NCBI GenBank assembly: GCA_945902805.1
Contig: CAMDMZ010000013.1
Span: forward strand, 1 to 64,000
Length of the DNA stretch: 64,000 nucleotides
Reading direction: 5' to 3'
From: Propionivibrio dicarboxylicus
GTDB lineage: Bacteria; Pseudomonadota; Gammaproteobacteria; Burkholderiales; Rhodocyclaceae
This document shows positions 6,374-16,075 of this stretch, in pieces (within the stretch, counting starts at the first letter, position 1; each line of letters begins with the position of its first letter). A program made the position numbers and the translations under genes. The notes under the pieces were generated by a model. That model did no database searches, was not told the DNA's origin, and saw nothing but the letters and a program-made list of their open reading frames with translations.

Positions 6374-8986
6374 TCATAGCGCCGGCTTTTCCAGCGACTT
6401 CAACAAGGTTTCGTAAAGCTTGTCAGGATCGACCGGCTTGGTGATATGGTCGTTCATGCCGGCATCAAGGCAGGCTTGCCGATCCTCATCGAAGGCATTC
6501 GCCGTCATGGCAAGAATGGGCGTGATCTGGTTCTGCGAGTCGCTGCGGATGGCCTGGGTGGCCTCGATCCCGTTCATGACCGGCATCTGCATGTCCATCA
6601 GGATCAGGGCGTAGGTGTTGTGCTTGGCCAGTGCCAGCGCTTGCTGACCATCCTCGGCTACATCGACCACCAGTCCAACATCCTCCAGCAGTCCGCGTGA
6701 GACTTCCTGACTGACGGGTTCATCTTCCGCCAGTAGGATGCGTGTACCGGCGTACTCGGCATGCAAACGTTGTTCAGCGGTGAGGGCAGTAATAGTCGGC
6801 GCTGGCGGGACGGCACTCTGTTCCCGCTTCTTGAGGGGAATAACGAACCAGAAGGTGCTGCCGTGTCCCGGCGTGCTGTCGACACCGATCTCGCCTCCCA
6901 TCAACTGCACCAGGCGCTTGCAGATAGCCAGTCCGAGCCCCGTGCCGCCGTACTTGCGGGTCATGCTGTTGTCGGCTTGTTGGAAGGACTGGAACAAACG
7001 TCCCTGCGCTTCCGGTTCGATGCCGATGCCAGTGTCGCTGACTTCGAATCGTGCCTCTACTTTGTCAGTCGTTTCTCCAACCGAACGGGCGCGCAGGATC
7101 ACTTCACCTTGTTCAGTGAATTTGATGGCGTTACCGACGAGGTTAAAGAGGATCTGGCCTAGACGTAGCGGATCGCCACTGAGAGGCGCAATGGCGAGAT
7201 CGGTAGGCAGGTCTACGGTCAGCTTGATCCCTTTCTCGGTGACTTTGTGGGCAAGGGTGTTGACAACGTGCTCTACGCTGTCAGCCAGTTGCAGGGGCAC
7301 CTCTTCGAGAACCATCCGCTCGGCTTCGATCTTGGCGATGTCGAGAATGTCGTTGAGGACGGCGAGCAGGCGCTCGGCGGACAACTTCGCTTTGTCGAGT
7401 TGATCCAGACCTTTGGCATCCACCATGCGTCGCTTGGCCATGTCGATCATGCCCATGACGCCGTTCATAGGTGTTCTGAGTTCATGACTCATGTTGGCGA
7501 GGAAAGTACTCTTGGCACGGCTGGCGTTTTCGGCTTGGTCGCGGGCATTTTCGAGCTCCGCCATAGTGCGTTGTAGGATGACCAATTTCCACAGGTTGTC
7601 GCCAATCAATTGCAGTTGCAGCACATCGGTATTGTCGTAGGCTGTGGACTTGTTCCCAATGCCCATCACCATGCGCACCTGCGAGCCTTCCAGAACGGGC
7701 ACGCCGACATGTCGTGTTAACGGAAAATGTCCTTCGGGATAGCCGGCGCGTCCTTCCATGTGTTGATAATCGTTATGAATGACCGGTTGCTTGAAACGCA
7801 CCGTATCCGCCCAGATGCCGGCCTGAGCCACCGGGTAATGACTGTCGTGGGCCGCCGTGCAGTGATTCAGCGTAGTGGCGCTCCACGTGACCAGTTCGAT
7901 GGTTTCCTGATCGTCGTTGATGTAGTGCAGATAAGCGACTTCGCTCTGGGTGAGGCGCTGGGCTTCCTCAAGGCCCAGTTGCAGCAGTTCGCGCTCGCGC
8001 AGATTGGCGGCGCTTTGCCCCAGCGTCAGCAGCGATTTGAAGCGGCTTTCGTTGAGCTTCAGCGCCTGATTGGCAGCTTCGGCAATCGAGAGCGCGTTGG
8101 TGCGCAGGGCAACCTCGACTGTCAATGCGTGCTGCGCCTCGGCCAATTTCTTATACGGATCCTCAATCGCCTCGATGACGATGGAGCGGTAGATCAAAAG
8201 GTAGGAAATCACCTTGTAAATGTGCCCCAGCACGTTATAGCCACCGGTCATGGTGGTGTAAAGCGTGAAGAAGAACTCCCCCATCCCCATGACACATACC
8301 GCGCCAAACAACAGGGGGACATTGAACGGCTGGGGCTGGCGCAACTTGTTCCAGAGCAGCAGCGCTGTGACGACATTGAGCGCGATGGACAGATATTCGA
8401 GGTTCTTCTTGAATGATGTCAGGCCCTGCCCCTCAATGAAGGTACGCGGCAGGGCTTCCTGATGAAATAGCACTAACCAGTTGATCAAGAGCGTCATACT
8501 GACCAGCGCCGCCATCAAGAGGTAGCGTGACCGGGTCGAAGCGAACGGTTGCCAGGGTCTGATGGCGACGACAAATAAGGCAATTGCAGACAACAGGCGC
8601 GAAGCGAGCCAATAGTTGAGCTGCTTCTCCGCATTGTTCGGTGTGTAGAAATCAGGCATGCCCTGATACGAAACGGTATGGAAGAAGTCCAGCCAGCCAA
8701 TCGCAAAGAACATGCAGGCCAGCAGCGCGATGTTCCCTGGCAATAGGCGGCTATGCGAGTTCCAACCAACCGTAAAGACCATCATGGAAACGACGATGGA
8801 CGCGATTTCAAACAGGGAATGCAGCGGCAGGTAACCACGAATACCACCCGCGTCAAACTGCGGCGGTGTCATCCAGGCAAGCAGTTGAATGAGCGCAAGC
8901 AACAGTAATAAGCCACCGACACGGCGCATCGGCTGGTGGTAGGAAGGGTGCAACTCAAACATCCCGGTCAAATTAGGAGATTGCAT
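6374..8986 (-). CDS. Hybrid histidine kinase: MASE3 membrane sensor, GAF, kinase, receiver
   Basis: This 870-residue inner-membrane kinase begins with a MASE3-type multi-helix domain (about 20-275), recognisable from SLFEIASIVVSMMVFTVGWN, CMFFAIGWLDFFHTVSYQGM and IYKVISYLLIYRSIVIEAI. A coiled coil leads to a GAF-like domain (about 320-470). The kinase core has the H-box [15 protein letters not shown] (H501), N-box LFNLVGNAIKF and G boxes DTGIGI and GGTGLGLAI. The receiver domain starts near 748 (RILLAEDEP) with phosphoacceptor D798 in LILMDMQMP and lysine in ITKPVDP. The linker between kinase and receiver (residues 724-732, AVPPAPT) is encoded across a copy of the dispersed AAAGTCGG motif. 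No phosphotransfer domain is present. The signal is unknown. Confidence 0.93.
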   Translation of the reverse strand: MQSPNLTGMFELHPSYHQPMRRVGGLLLLLALIQLLAWMTPPQFDAGGIRGYLPLHSLFEIASIVVSMMVFTVGWNSHSRLLPGNIALLACMFFAIGWLDFFHTVSYQGMPDFYTPNNAEKQLNYWLASRLLSAIALFVVAIRPWQPFASTRSRYLLMAALVSMTLLINWLVLFHQEALPRTFIEGQGLTSFKKNLEYLSIALNVVTALLLWNKLRQPQPFNVPLLFGAVCVMGMGEFFFTLYTTMTGGYNVLGHIYKVISYLLIYRSIVIEAIEDPYKKLAEAQHALTVEVALRTNALSIAEAANQALKLNESRFKSLLTLGQSAANLRERELLQLGLEEAQRLTQSEVAYLHYINDDQETIELVTWSATTLNHCTAAHDSHYPVAQAGIWADTVRFKQPVIHNDYQHMEGRAGYPEGHFPLTRHVGVPVLEGSQVRMVMGIGNKSTAYDNTDVLQLQLIGDNLWKLVILQRTMAELENARDQAENASRAKSTFLANMSHELRTPMNGVMGMIDMAKRRMVDAKGLDQLDKAKLSAERLLAVLNDILDIAKIEAERMVLEEVPLQLADSVEHVVNTLAHKVTEKGIKLTVDLPTDLAIAPLSGDPLRLGQILFNLVGNAIKFTEQGEVILRARSVGETTDKVEARFEVSDTGIGIEPEAQGRLFQSFQQADNSMTRKYGGTGLGLAICKRLVQLMGGEIGVDSTPGHGSTFWFVIPLKKREQSAVPPAPTITALTAEQRLHAEYAGTRILLAEDEPVSQEVSRGLLEDVGLVVDVAEDGQQALALAKHNTYALILMDMQMPVMNGIEATQAIRSDSQNQITPILAMTANAFDEDRQACLDAGMNDHITKPVDPDKLYETLLKSLEKPAL
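6791..6818 (+). repeat. Dispersed AAAGTCGG motif, copy 1 (inside hybrid kinase gene)
   Basis: The core at 6792-6807 matches AAAGTCGGYGMTGGCG with one mismatch (ATAG for AAAG) and is followed by GGACGGC. The motif is antisense to the kinase gene and encodes part of the flexible kinase-receiver linker. Confidence 0.7.
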
Positions 8987-9299
8987 TTGCGATCTTCCAG
9001 CAACAATCTACGGTCACCCTAGTCCAAAAATAGGAAAACTCAGCCCAACCAATCCCTCGTAAGACACGAGGCGAGTAAAGTATGAAGCAAGCAGCTTTTT
9101 AGGGAAAGCTATTTCGAAAATGATAACGCTAAATGCTTTCTGGCGCCCCGGTACTTCCGCTTTAGGATTATGCCGGCCAGACAATCGACGAAATCATCGG
9201 ACCGAACTGCGGAATAGCCTTCCCCAAAGAGTGCCAGAAATCGGTTTGCCAGCGAATAAGATATGCGCTGAAACTAGTCTCATCATGGAGAGGTAGGCT
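8987..9299. other. Divergent intergenic region between two sensor gene sets
   Basis: This 313-bp gap separates the leftward MASE3 hybrid kinase from the rightward binding-protein/kinase pair, so it must hold both promoters. It is A+T rich near 9050-9130. I see a small hairpin (CTCGT then ACGAG) at about 9056-9070 but no strong sigma-70 match. Confidence 0.5.
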
Positions 9300-10004
9300 G
9301 TGCAACGCTTTCGTATGATTGGCCTCGTACTACTGTTTGTTGCGTTCTGCGCGAGTGCCGGGGAGCCGGCATTGGTGATTAGCACCAACAATACTCCGCT
9401 CGACAGAAAGGCGCTGGAACTCTTGTCACGCGAGGCGTTCCATCGTGCCGGCCTCGAGTTCAAGCTGGTCAGCAATCCCTCGGAGCGCTCGCTGTTCATG
9501 GCCAACCACGGTGAAGTGGATGGCGAAGGTCTGCGGATTTCCGGACTGGGCAGCCAGTACCCCAACCTGATTCAAGTCCCCGAGCGCTTTATCGGTATCA
9601 GTTTCGTGGCGTTTTCAAAGGATGCGATGATCACCCTTGATCAGAGTTGGGAAAGCCTGAAACCGTATCGCGTTGCCTTCATTACCGGCTGGAAAATGTT
9701 CGAGGCGAATGCCTCTGGTGCCAAGAGCATCACCAAGGTCGACAAGCCAGAGCAGATGTTCAGGATGCTCGATGGCGGCAGGGTGGATTTGGCCCTATAC
9801 ACACGGGTAGATGGCATCACCCTGTTGCGTAGCCTGGGACTGTCGACCATCGCACCGATTTCCCCGTCCCTCAAAGATGTCGACATGTACCTCTACCTGA
9901 ACAAGAAGCATGAGGCTTTGGCGCCGCGCATTGCCAAGGCCCTACGTGAAATGAAGGGGGATGGCACGTACAACAAGATCATGTTTGAGGTGTTGACAGA
10001 GTAA
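9300..10004 (+). CDS. Periplasmic solute-binding protein (SBP_bac_3-like)
   Basis: This 234-residue protein has a signal peptide (residues about 1-22, [18 protein letters not shown]) and a small-molecule binding fold like the periplasmic amino-acid-binding proteins: [19 protein letters not shown], then [19 protein letters not shown], then an IGISFVAF strand. The GTG start at 9300 is chosen because GGAGAGG lies eight bases upstream; ATG 9315 is possible but loses that spacing. It lacks transporter genes nearby. It is followed ten bases later by a membrane hybrid histidine kinase, so it probably delivers ligand to that kinase rather than to an ABC transporter. Confidence 0.85.
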   Translation: MQRFRMIGLVLLFVAFCASAGEPALVISTNNTPLDRKALELLSREAFHRAGLEFKLVSNPSERSLFMANHGEVDGEGLRISGLGSQYPNLIQVPERFIGISFVAFSKDAMITLDQSWESLKPYRVAFITGWKMFEANASGAKSITKVDKPEQMFRMLDGGRVDLALYTRVDGITLLRSLGLSTIAPISPSLKDVDMYLYLNKKHEALAPRIAKALREMKGDGTYNKIMFEVLTE

Positions 10005-10014
10005 AGGAATCGTT

Positions 10015-12771
10015 TTGGTCCAGTCCACTTCGTCGAGAAATCCTTTCGAATTTCTCGGGATACACAGCAAGGTCACCCGACACCTGATCAAACGAGGTTT
10101 TCTGATTGGATTGATCGCCGCGATCCTGGTTTCTTTTGTTGAGGCATTTCTCAGTTATCGAGATCACCTCGAATCCCTCGACAACCAATACACATCGATC
10201 GGTAACTACGTTACTCCGCCGATGGTAAGCAGCCTGTGGTCGTTCAATACGGACCAGACCGAAACCCAACTCAAGGGTTTTGTCAGCATTCTGAATGTTT
10301 CCGCCGTCCGCCTGGATCAGGCGGGACAACCCGCACAGCATTACGGTATCCAGACTTCGGCGGAGACCTTCGAGCGTTCCTTTCCCCTGGTGCATATCGA
10401 AGATGGCAAACAACACCATCTGGGAACGCTGACGCTCATCAAGGACATGCGGCAAGAGCGCTTGTCCATGCTGCGCGAACTCGGCGTGAACTTTATCGGC
10501 AACACGCTGGTCATCGTCATTGTCATCCTGATCGTCTTGTATGCCTACCATTCGATGGTTCGGCGCCGACTGGAGCAGGTTGCCGCCGAGTTATCCGCTA
10601 CGGACTCGGATGATTTGCGCAACTACGCTGACGCAGAGAAGAATTCGAAGCTCAGTAATGATGAAATCGATACTCTGGTAACTGCAATCGTCAAGCTGAA
10701 ATCTGTCGGCGGGCGAGCGTTGCTGACCGTTGATATGCGCAACAAGGAACTCGAAAGACTGGTAGCCGAACTGGCAGAGTCCAAATCCCTATTGCAATCG
10801 GTTATCGATAATGCACCGGTACGGGTGTTTTGGAAGAATCGTGACCTCAAGTATCTCGGCTGTAATCCGGTTTTTGCCAAGGATGCTGGCAAACACGAGC
10901 CAGCGGAACTGATAGGCCACGACGATTATGAGATGGGCTGGGCCGAACAGGCGGATTTTTACCGCGCCGATGACCAGCGGGTCATGGCATCGGGTGTACC
11001 CCGACTGGGATATGAGGAACCGCAAACCACGCCTGACGGCCAGGTAATCTGGCTGCGCACCTCCAAAGTCCCGCTGAAAAGCAATGGCAACGAGGTGGTG
11101 GGCGTCCTGGGTTTGTACGAAGACATCACCGAACGCAAGCAGGCTGAAGAACGACTGCAGGAAAGTGAGTCACGCTTCCGGGAACTGGTCGAGAGCATTC
11201 CCGGCTTTACCTACCGGTGCAAACTCGACGAGAACTGGACTATGGACTATTTCAGCCCTGGTTTCACCGAGCTGACCGGCTATTCAATTGACGACTTCAT
11301 CGCCAATAAAGTCCGCAGCTACGCCAGTATCATTCATCCGGAAGACTTGCTCGGGGTTGAACAGGCCGTGCGGGTGGGTGTCGACAATCATCGACCCTTT
11401 GAAATCGAATACCGTATCTTCGATGCGCAGAATCGAATGCTCTGGGTCGGTGAGCGCGGCTGCGGCCATTTCGATCAGGATGGCCAGCCCAGCTACCTGA
11501 TCGGTGTCATCTTCGACATTTCCTCGCGCAAGAATAACGAGTTTGAGCTGGAGAGACATCGCCTTTACCTGCAGGAACTTGTTGAAGAACAAACCCTCGA
11601 TCTGCGGGCAGCGAAAGAAACAGCGGAAACCGCAAACATCGCCAAGAGCGCCTTCCTCGCCAACATGTCGCATGAGATCCGTACACCGCTGAATGCCATC
11701 ACTGGCATGGCCCACATCCTGCGCCGTTCGGGCCTAACCCCACAACAAACCGACAAGCTCGACAAGATCGAAAATGCCGGCAACCATCTGCTTGAGATCA
11801 TTAACGCCGTGCTCGACCTCTCCAAGATCGAAGCCGGAAAATTCACCTTGGAAGAAATTCCCGTTCAGGTCGAGTCCCTGCTTGGCAACATCGCCTCGAT
11901 GCTGGGCCAGAAAGCCCGAGCCAAGGGCATCACCTTCAAGACGGAAACCGTTGCTATACACCCTCACCTGTTGGGTGATCCCACGCGGTTGCAGCAGGCA
12001 TTGCTCAACTATGCCGCCAACGCCATCAAGTTTACCGAAGCGGGCCATATCACCCTGCGCGTTAAAGAGGAAGCCGAAACCGAAGAGACTGTGACACTAT
12101 GTTTCGAAGTGGAAGACACCGGAATCGGCATTGCTCCGGATAGCTTGACCAAACTCTTCGGAGCCTTCGAGCAGGCCGACAACTCCACCACGCGCCAATA
12201 CGGAGGCACTGGCCTAGGGCTTGCGATTACCAGAAAAATCGCCGAACTGATGGGCGGAACTGCGGGAGCGGCTAGTACCGAGGGCAAGGGCAGTACCTTC
12301 TGGTTTTCAGCAACCCTCAGGAAGGCCGCACCGGGTACCAGAGAGACAGTCAAGACGGAGTGGAAAGAGGTAGAGCAGGCTATCCGCAACCATGCGGGGA
12401 AGAAAGTCTTGGTCGCGGAAGACGAGCCGGTCAACCGGGAGATTACCCAGATGCTGCTAGAGAGTGCCGGGCTCGTGGTCGATCTTGCCGAGAATGGACG
12501 GGCGGCTGTTGAGAAGGCAAGTGTCGGCCACTATGACCTTATCCTCATGGATATGCAGATGCCGCATATGGATGGCCTGGAGGCAACTCAACAGATTCGG
12601 CAACTCCCGAGTTATACGACAACGCCGATCCTGGCGATGACGGCAAATGCGTTTGCCGAGGACAAGGCACGTTGCTACAAAGCAGGAATGAACGACTTCA
12701 TTGCCAAACCTGTTACGCCAGAGGTTCTTTATCAGACCCTACTTAGGTGGCTTGAAGAGCCGCCTGGCTGA
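10015..12771 (+). CDS. Hybrid histidine kinase with periplasmic domain, two PAS domains and receiver
   Basis: This 918-residue kinase has membrane segments at about 28-48 and 157-179 enclosing a periplasmic domain of about 105 residues. After a HAMP-like helix come PAS domains at about 255-375 and 385-505 (the latter ending [10 protein letters not shown]). A coiled coil precedes the H-box [15 protein letters not shown] (H553), N-box [17 protein letters not shown] and GGTGLGLAI. The receiver begins at [10 protein letters not shown] (798) with phosphoacceptor D846 in LILMDMQMP. The TTG start at 10015 is supported by AAAGGAA just upstream. It lies ten bases after the periplasmic binding protein gene, and the pair suggests ligand-bound sensing across the membrane. 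No response regulator with an output domain is adjacent. Confidence 0.93.
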   Translation: MVQSTSSRNPFEFLGIHSKVTRHLIKRGFLIGLIAAILVSFVEAFLSYRDHLESLDNQYTSIGNYVTPPMVSSLWSFNTDQTETQLKGFVSILNVSAVRLDQAGQPAQHYGIQTSAETFERSFPLVHIEDGKQHHLGTLTLIKDMRQERLSMLRELGVNFIGNTLVIVIVILIVLYAYHSMVRRRLEQVAAELSATDSDDLRNYADAEKNSKLSNDEIDTLVTAIVKLKSVGGRALLTVDMRNKELERLVAELAESKSLLQSVIDNAPVRVFWKNRDLKYLGCNPVFAKDAGKHEPAELIGHDDYEMGWAEQADFYRADDQRVMASGVPRLGYEEPQTTPDGQVIWLRTSKVPLKSNGNEVVGVLGLYEDITERKQAEERLQESESRFRELVESIPGFTYRCKLDENWTMDYFSPGFTELTGYSIDDFIANKVRSYASIIHPEDLLGVEQAVRVGVDNHRPFEIEYRIFDAQNRMLWVGERGCGHFDQDGQPSYLIGVIFDISSRKNNEFELERHRLYLQELVEEQTLDLRAAKETAETANIAKSAFLANMSHEIRTPLNAITGMAHILRRSGLTPQQTDKLDKIENAGNHLLEIINAVLDLSKIEAGKFTLEEIPVQVESLLGNIASMLGQKARAKGITFKTETVAIHPHLLGDPTRLQQALLNYAANAIKFTEAGHITLRVKEEAETEETVTLCFEVEDTGIGIAPDSLTKLFGAFEQADNSTTRQYGGTGLGLAITRKIAELMGGTAGAASTEGKGSTFWFSATLRKAAPGTRETVKTEWKEVEQAIRNHAGKKVLVAEDEPVNREITQMLLESAGLVVDLAENGRAAVEKASVGHYDLILMDMQMPHMDGLEATQQIRQLPSYTTTPILAMTANAFAEDKARCYKAGMNDFIAKPVTPEVLYQTLLRWLEEPPG

Positions 12772-12810
12772 GTCACCATAGCCTAGTGTTCCTACTCCAT
12801 AAGCTCGATC

Positions 12811-12862
12811 GTCTGCTTTGGAGCGGGTCCCGCTGTAGCCTGAAGTGACAAGTGGTCTTTGA
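12811..12862 (+). repeat. Degenerate dispersed 52-bp repeat, copy B
   Basis: This is the partner of 6145-6196, same orientation, about 77 percent identical over 52 aligned bases by eye. It begins GTCTGCTTTGG and contains the shared CCTGAAGTG run. It may represent an eroded miniature element or a conserved non-coding remnant. Confidence 0.45.
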
Positions 12863-13188
12863 TCGCCATCGATTGGCGGCCGGCAAGTAACTGGCTCATT
12901 GCCGCCCGACACAGACCGCAGGTCCAACGACGGCAGTGGCCGATTTGCTGGAGTTGACCCAAGGGCAGGTTTCAGAGTGCTCCCGCCATCGGGTATGCCG
13001 TTGTCAGCAGTCAGCAATCAGTCTTGACCTGCCTGACGGATATCCACGCATCTTTCCTCTAATGAACAGCAAGATCTTGCGCCGTTGCGACGCTCCCGCC
13101 ACAGAGTTATACGCTGATAACAGCCATTGGCAGCGTATCAAACCTCCCCTTGCAAAGAAGATCGAATTCTGTCGATCCAAGTAAATAC

Positions 13189-13217
13189 CATCCCCGGTGG
13201 AAGCCCCACCGGGGATG
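13189..13217 (-). terminator. Strong hairpin, likely terminator of the integrase operon
   Basis: A perfect 12-bp stem (CATCCCCGGTGG and its complement) with a 5-base loop lies about 80 bp past the stop of the leftward HD-domain gene. A short A/T stretch follows on the minus strand (TATTTAC) but no real T tract, so termination could be partial or the hairpin could mark an element boundary. Confidence 0.5.
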
Positions 13218-13298
13218 ATCTCGACCGCCATGGTGGGAGCTGATGCGGACCTTCACCACCCGCATCAACCCACTGCCCCTGCGGTCCCGACGGTCACC

Positions 13299-14369
13299 TC
13301 AGTCCGACCGCCCGAACAACGAACCACTCCCCACCACCGCATCATTCGCCGCCTCCCCCCACGCCTGTCTCGGCAAGGAGAACGGCGCACACCGCAAGCC
13401 CTCGTGATAGCGCCCCTGACCGCCCTCTGGACTTTCATTGCTCGAGCGCGCAAAGAGATCCTTCTGCCCCGACAACCGATCCGCCGCCGCCAGAATCTTT
13501 GACTCCAGCATCCGCGGCCGCCGCAAACCCACATGGTCTGGCGCATGTTCCGAAGCAAAGAAGAGATGCAACAACGCGAGATGCTGTTTCTCCGATAACG
13601 CCGGTCGTACCCGAACCAACGCCACCGCCAGCCATTCCAGCAAGGTATCGCGATGCCCGACCAACTGCCCGCGCAACGAAAGAGTGAAAGTATCTCCCTT
13701 GGGATCGTAGCGATACTCGCTGAGCTTCCCCAGATCATGCAACAACCCACCCATGATCAACAGATTCGCATCCACCCCAGTCACCGTCGACGTCATGCTC
13801 ACTGCCAGCTCCGCCGTTTCCACCGCATGCTGCAGATTGCCACCCCAATAGTTGTGGTGATGATTCAGGGAAGACGGACCGCGTATATAGCGCCGAAAAC
13901 GTGTCCTGTCCCACAACAACAGATTGAACACCAAGGCCAAGGATCGTGGCAACGCCGCAAACAAGCGCGCGGCTCGCACGATCACACTCCGCTCACCGAT
14001 CCGGCTATCGTGTGGCACCAGCGTGAACAGATTCGTCATCGCATTTGGTCGTTCCGCCAGAACCAGGCGATCAATGCGGATCGCGCCGTTCTCACACGCC
14101 TGGTGCGATGCCCACCGCACCATCACCAACGACCACGCCTGAATCCGCCGGTCCGGCTGAATCACCTTCCAATTGACTGTGACACAAGCCTGATCCGAAT
14201 ACAGGCGAGCCACACACAGCGTGTGAACCCCATTGGCATGCGGCTGATAGGTGATGGATTCCACCCGCAGAATGGCCGGCAGTTTCTCCGTCAGTGATTC
14301 AGCCGCGACCGGGAAGGCCGCATCGACGGCCGCACTGATGGGGGTTTGATACGCAAGCGAACAGGTCAT
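13299..14369 (-). CDS. YhaM-like HD-domain (exo)nuclease of the integrative element
   Basis: This 356-residue protein has an N-terminal OB-like region (about 35-110) and an HD domain from about 165. The key motifs are HHHNYWGGNLQHAVETAEL and LIMGGLLHDLGKLSEYRYD, the H...HD pattern seen in YhaM 3'-5' exoribonucleases and in HD proteins carried by conjugative elements. The HD pair coordinates metal for phosphodiester hydrolysis. Its ATG overlaps the integrase stop by four bases (ATGA), so it is coupled to the integrase and belongs to the element. The last 40 residues after LFARSSNES show no conserved pattern. A TraI/MobH-type relaxase-associated role is an alternative, but no relaxase domain is visible. 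Confidence 0.7.
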   Translation of the reverse strand: MTCSLAYQTPISAAVDAAFPVAAESLTEKLPAILRVESITYQPHANGVHTLCVARLYSDQACVTVNWKVIQPDRRIQAWSLVMVRWASHQACENGAIRIDRLVLAERPNAMTNLFTLVPHDSRIGERSVIVRAARLFAALPRSLALVFNLLLWDRTRFRRYIRGPSSLNHHHNYWGGNLQHAVETAELAVSMTSTVTGVDANLLIMGGLLHDLGKLSEYRYDPKGDTFTLSLRGQLVGHRDTLLEWLAVALVRVRPALSEKQHLALLHLFFASEHAPDHVGLRRPRMLESKILAAADRLSGQKDLFARSSNESPEGGQGRYHEGLRCAPFSLPRQAWGEAANDAVVGSGSLFGRSD

Positions 14370-15670
14370 GTTGATTCCTTTACTGAAGACGGAAGATAGG
14401 CATCGTTACTCGCCGTGGCGCTGACCGTGGCCGACGCCGTGATCTGTGCCGTGGCACCGGATTGGGCCAACAAGCGCTCGAAGGCCGAACCATCCTGGCG
14501 GGTGAGGTTGGGGACGAAGCGGGCATAGACCCGAAACAGCATTTCGGTCGTCGTGTGGCCCATTTGCATGGCGATCCATTGGGGTGACTCGCCCGAGGCC
14601 AACCACAGGGTGGCCGCCGTATGCCGGCACTGATAGGGTCGCCGCAAGGCAATGCCCAAATGCCGGAGCAGGGGATGCCAGACCCGATTGGTCACATTCT
14701 TGTGCGCCAACGGATCGCCATTCCGGTTGCAGAAGACGAACTTCGACGTTGACCGCGTCGCCTGTTCCTGTGCCTTCAACGCCTCGAAGACTACCTGACT
14801 CATCTGGATATCGCGCTGACTGCCATCCGTCTTGGTGTATTCCTCCTCACCGTTGACGACGGTCTCCCGCACCAGAATCAGACGGCGCTCGAAATCGACA
14901 TACTTCCACTGCAAACCATCCACCTCACCGGTACGCATGCCGGTGAAGAAGCGCACCGTGAAATAGTTCCGATAGTCTTGGCGTACCGACTCCAGAATGC
15001 GCTTCACCTCCTCCAGGCTGAAGGGCTGCACATCGGACTTGCGCACCTTCAGTTGTTTGATGTTCAGGAAAGGCATGCGAAAATCAAAGCGGTCGGCCGC
15101 TTCGCTGAGGATCATCCGTAACGGTGCCAACAATTTGTTGATCCGCCGGTTTGACAGCATTGTTTTTCTGCCCCGTGCCTGGACTTTGGCGAGATCAGCA
15201 CGGAAGGTAAGAACGTCAGCCTTGGTGATTCGACCGACCACCTGCTCCCCGAACCGGGGAATGATCACGTTGTCGAGATCGAGCCGAATGGAGGCGCGGT
15301 ACGACTTTCTCCACTCCACCGACTTCTCGGCAAACCAGATCTCGGCGAAATCCTTGAGCAAGGGCGTCGCATCGAGCGCTGGATTCGGCACCGGATAGGG
15401 TGTCCCGGCCATGGCGGCGGCAACGGCCTGGATGGCGGTCGCCATCGGGGTGTCGTCGGCTTTGGCCAGTTGCTTGCTGTTGGGGAAGAACTGGGCGTAG
15501 TCGAAGGTGCCGAGACTGATCTCGGATTCAATGCGGTCCAGCAGTTTCTGGACTTTCCTGCGATTGGCCGCAGTGTCCGGCAGTGCGGTTTGCTCGCGGT
15601 GGCGCTGGCCCTGATAGTAGAAATCGACGATCAGGTTTCCAGTTTCCTTGCGAACCTGGATGCTACCCAT
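14366..15670 (-). CDS. Tyrosine site-specific integrase
   Basis: This 434-residue integrase has an N-terminal arm-binding domain of the DUF3596 type (GSIQVRKETGNLIVDFYYQGQR), a core-binding domain (about 105-205) and a C-terminal catalytic domain. Catalytic residues visible are the arginine in FTGMRTGEVDGLQW, lysine in EEYTKTDGS, the R-H pair in YQCRHTAATLW, histidine in MGHTTTEMLF and tyrosine in RVYARF. All are intact, so the enzyme may be active. It lies left of tRNA-Arg with an excisionase-like gene and a regulator between, the usual layout for an element integrated at a tRNA. The ATG at 15670 has GGAG upstream. Confidence 0.93.
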   Translation of the reverse strand: MGSIQVRKETGNLIVDFYYQGQRHREQTALPDTAANRRKVQKLLDRIESEISLGTFDYAQFFPNSKQLAKADDTPMATAIQAVAAAMAGTPYPVPNPALDATPLLKDFAEIWFAEKSVEWRKSYRASIRLDLDNVIIPRFGEQVVGRITKADVLTFRADLAKVQARGRKTMLSNRRINKLLAPLRMILSEAADRFDFRMPFLNIKQLKVRKSDVQPFSLEEVKRILESVRQDYRNYFTVRFFTGMRTGEVDGLQWKYVDFERRLILVRETVVNGEEEYTKTDGSQRDIQMSQVVFEALKAQEQATRSTSKFVFCNRNGDPLAHKNVTNRVWHPLLRHLGIALRRPYQCRHTAATLWLASGESPQWIAMQMGHTTTEMLFRVYARFVPNLTRQDGSAFERLLAQSGATAQITASATVSATASNDAYLPSSVKEST

Positions 15671-15717
15671 GGTGAAACTCCTTTGGTGAGTTGAGGAAGA
15701 GAAGTGACGCTGACGAA

Positions 15718-15948
15718 TTAGCCATGGCAGACGGTCCCATTGGCCATCGGGATGGAGAGGGCATCGACGGACAGCTTCATGTCGCGTTCGATGGTTTCCC
15801 AGATGTAGAGAATCTTGCGCCCCCCGAATGGGCGGAAATAGTGAGTGCCTTCCAGGAGTACGGAGTCTTTCAGGTAGTCCCGGATGGTGCGCGGGTCGTA
15901 CTTGATCAGGGAGGACAGTTCATCGGTAGTCAGATAAGTTTGAGACAT
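15718..15948 (-). CDS. Small excisionase-like DNA-binding protein
   Basis: This 76-residue protein starts with a winged-helix-like segment (YLTTDELSSLIKYDPRTIRDYL) and continues VLLEGTHYFRPFGGRKILYIW, matching small proteins found next to tyrosine integrases and probably acting as excisionase or recombination directionality factor. GGAG lies upstream of its ATG. It is 48 bp from the integrase, transcribed in the same direction, and divergent from the XRE-type gene at 16076. Assignment as excisionase rests on position and fold type, not on a demonstrated activity. Confidence 0.65.
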   Translation of the reverse strand: MSQTYLTTDELSSLIKYDPRTIRDYLKDSVLLEGTHYFRPFGGRKILYIWETIERDMKLSVDALSIPMANGTVCHG

Positions 15949-16075
15949 TCAAAAGCTCCTTATGTGTTGTTAAATAATTACGGTCATTACGATTAACTTG
16001 CGACCGTAACGATATCTTAACACACATAATTCTGAATTGCAAGCATTGCCTAACAAGTGTTAATATTTCACAACA
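15949..16075. promoter_or_regulatory. Divergent control region with nested inverted repeats
   Basis: The gap between the excisionase-like gene and the XRE gene is A+T rich and holds two nested inverted repeats: TTATGTGT/ACACATAA (15960-15967 and 16022-16029) and TTACGGTC/GACCGTAA (15978-15985 and 16002-16009). TTAAC-type half sites recur near 16017 and 16056. This is a likely operator for the XRE-type protein controlling both directions. Confidence 0.55.

Larger units (their letters stand above)
12772..13298. other. Gene-poor interval at the left side of the integrative element
   Basis: There is no supportable gene in these 527 bp; one 82-codon open frame at 12936-13184 has no family pattern. 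The interval contains copy B of the 52-bp repeat (12811-12862) and a strong hairpin at 13189-13217. I looked here for the displaced 3' end of tRNA-Arg expected at the far end of an integrated element and did not find it. Confidence 0.6.

Noticed and set aside
12936-13184. 82-codon open frame in the gap before the integrative element
   Set aside because: No family pattern, weak start and eroded-looking surroundings.
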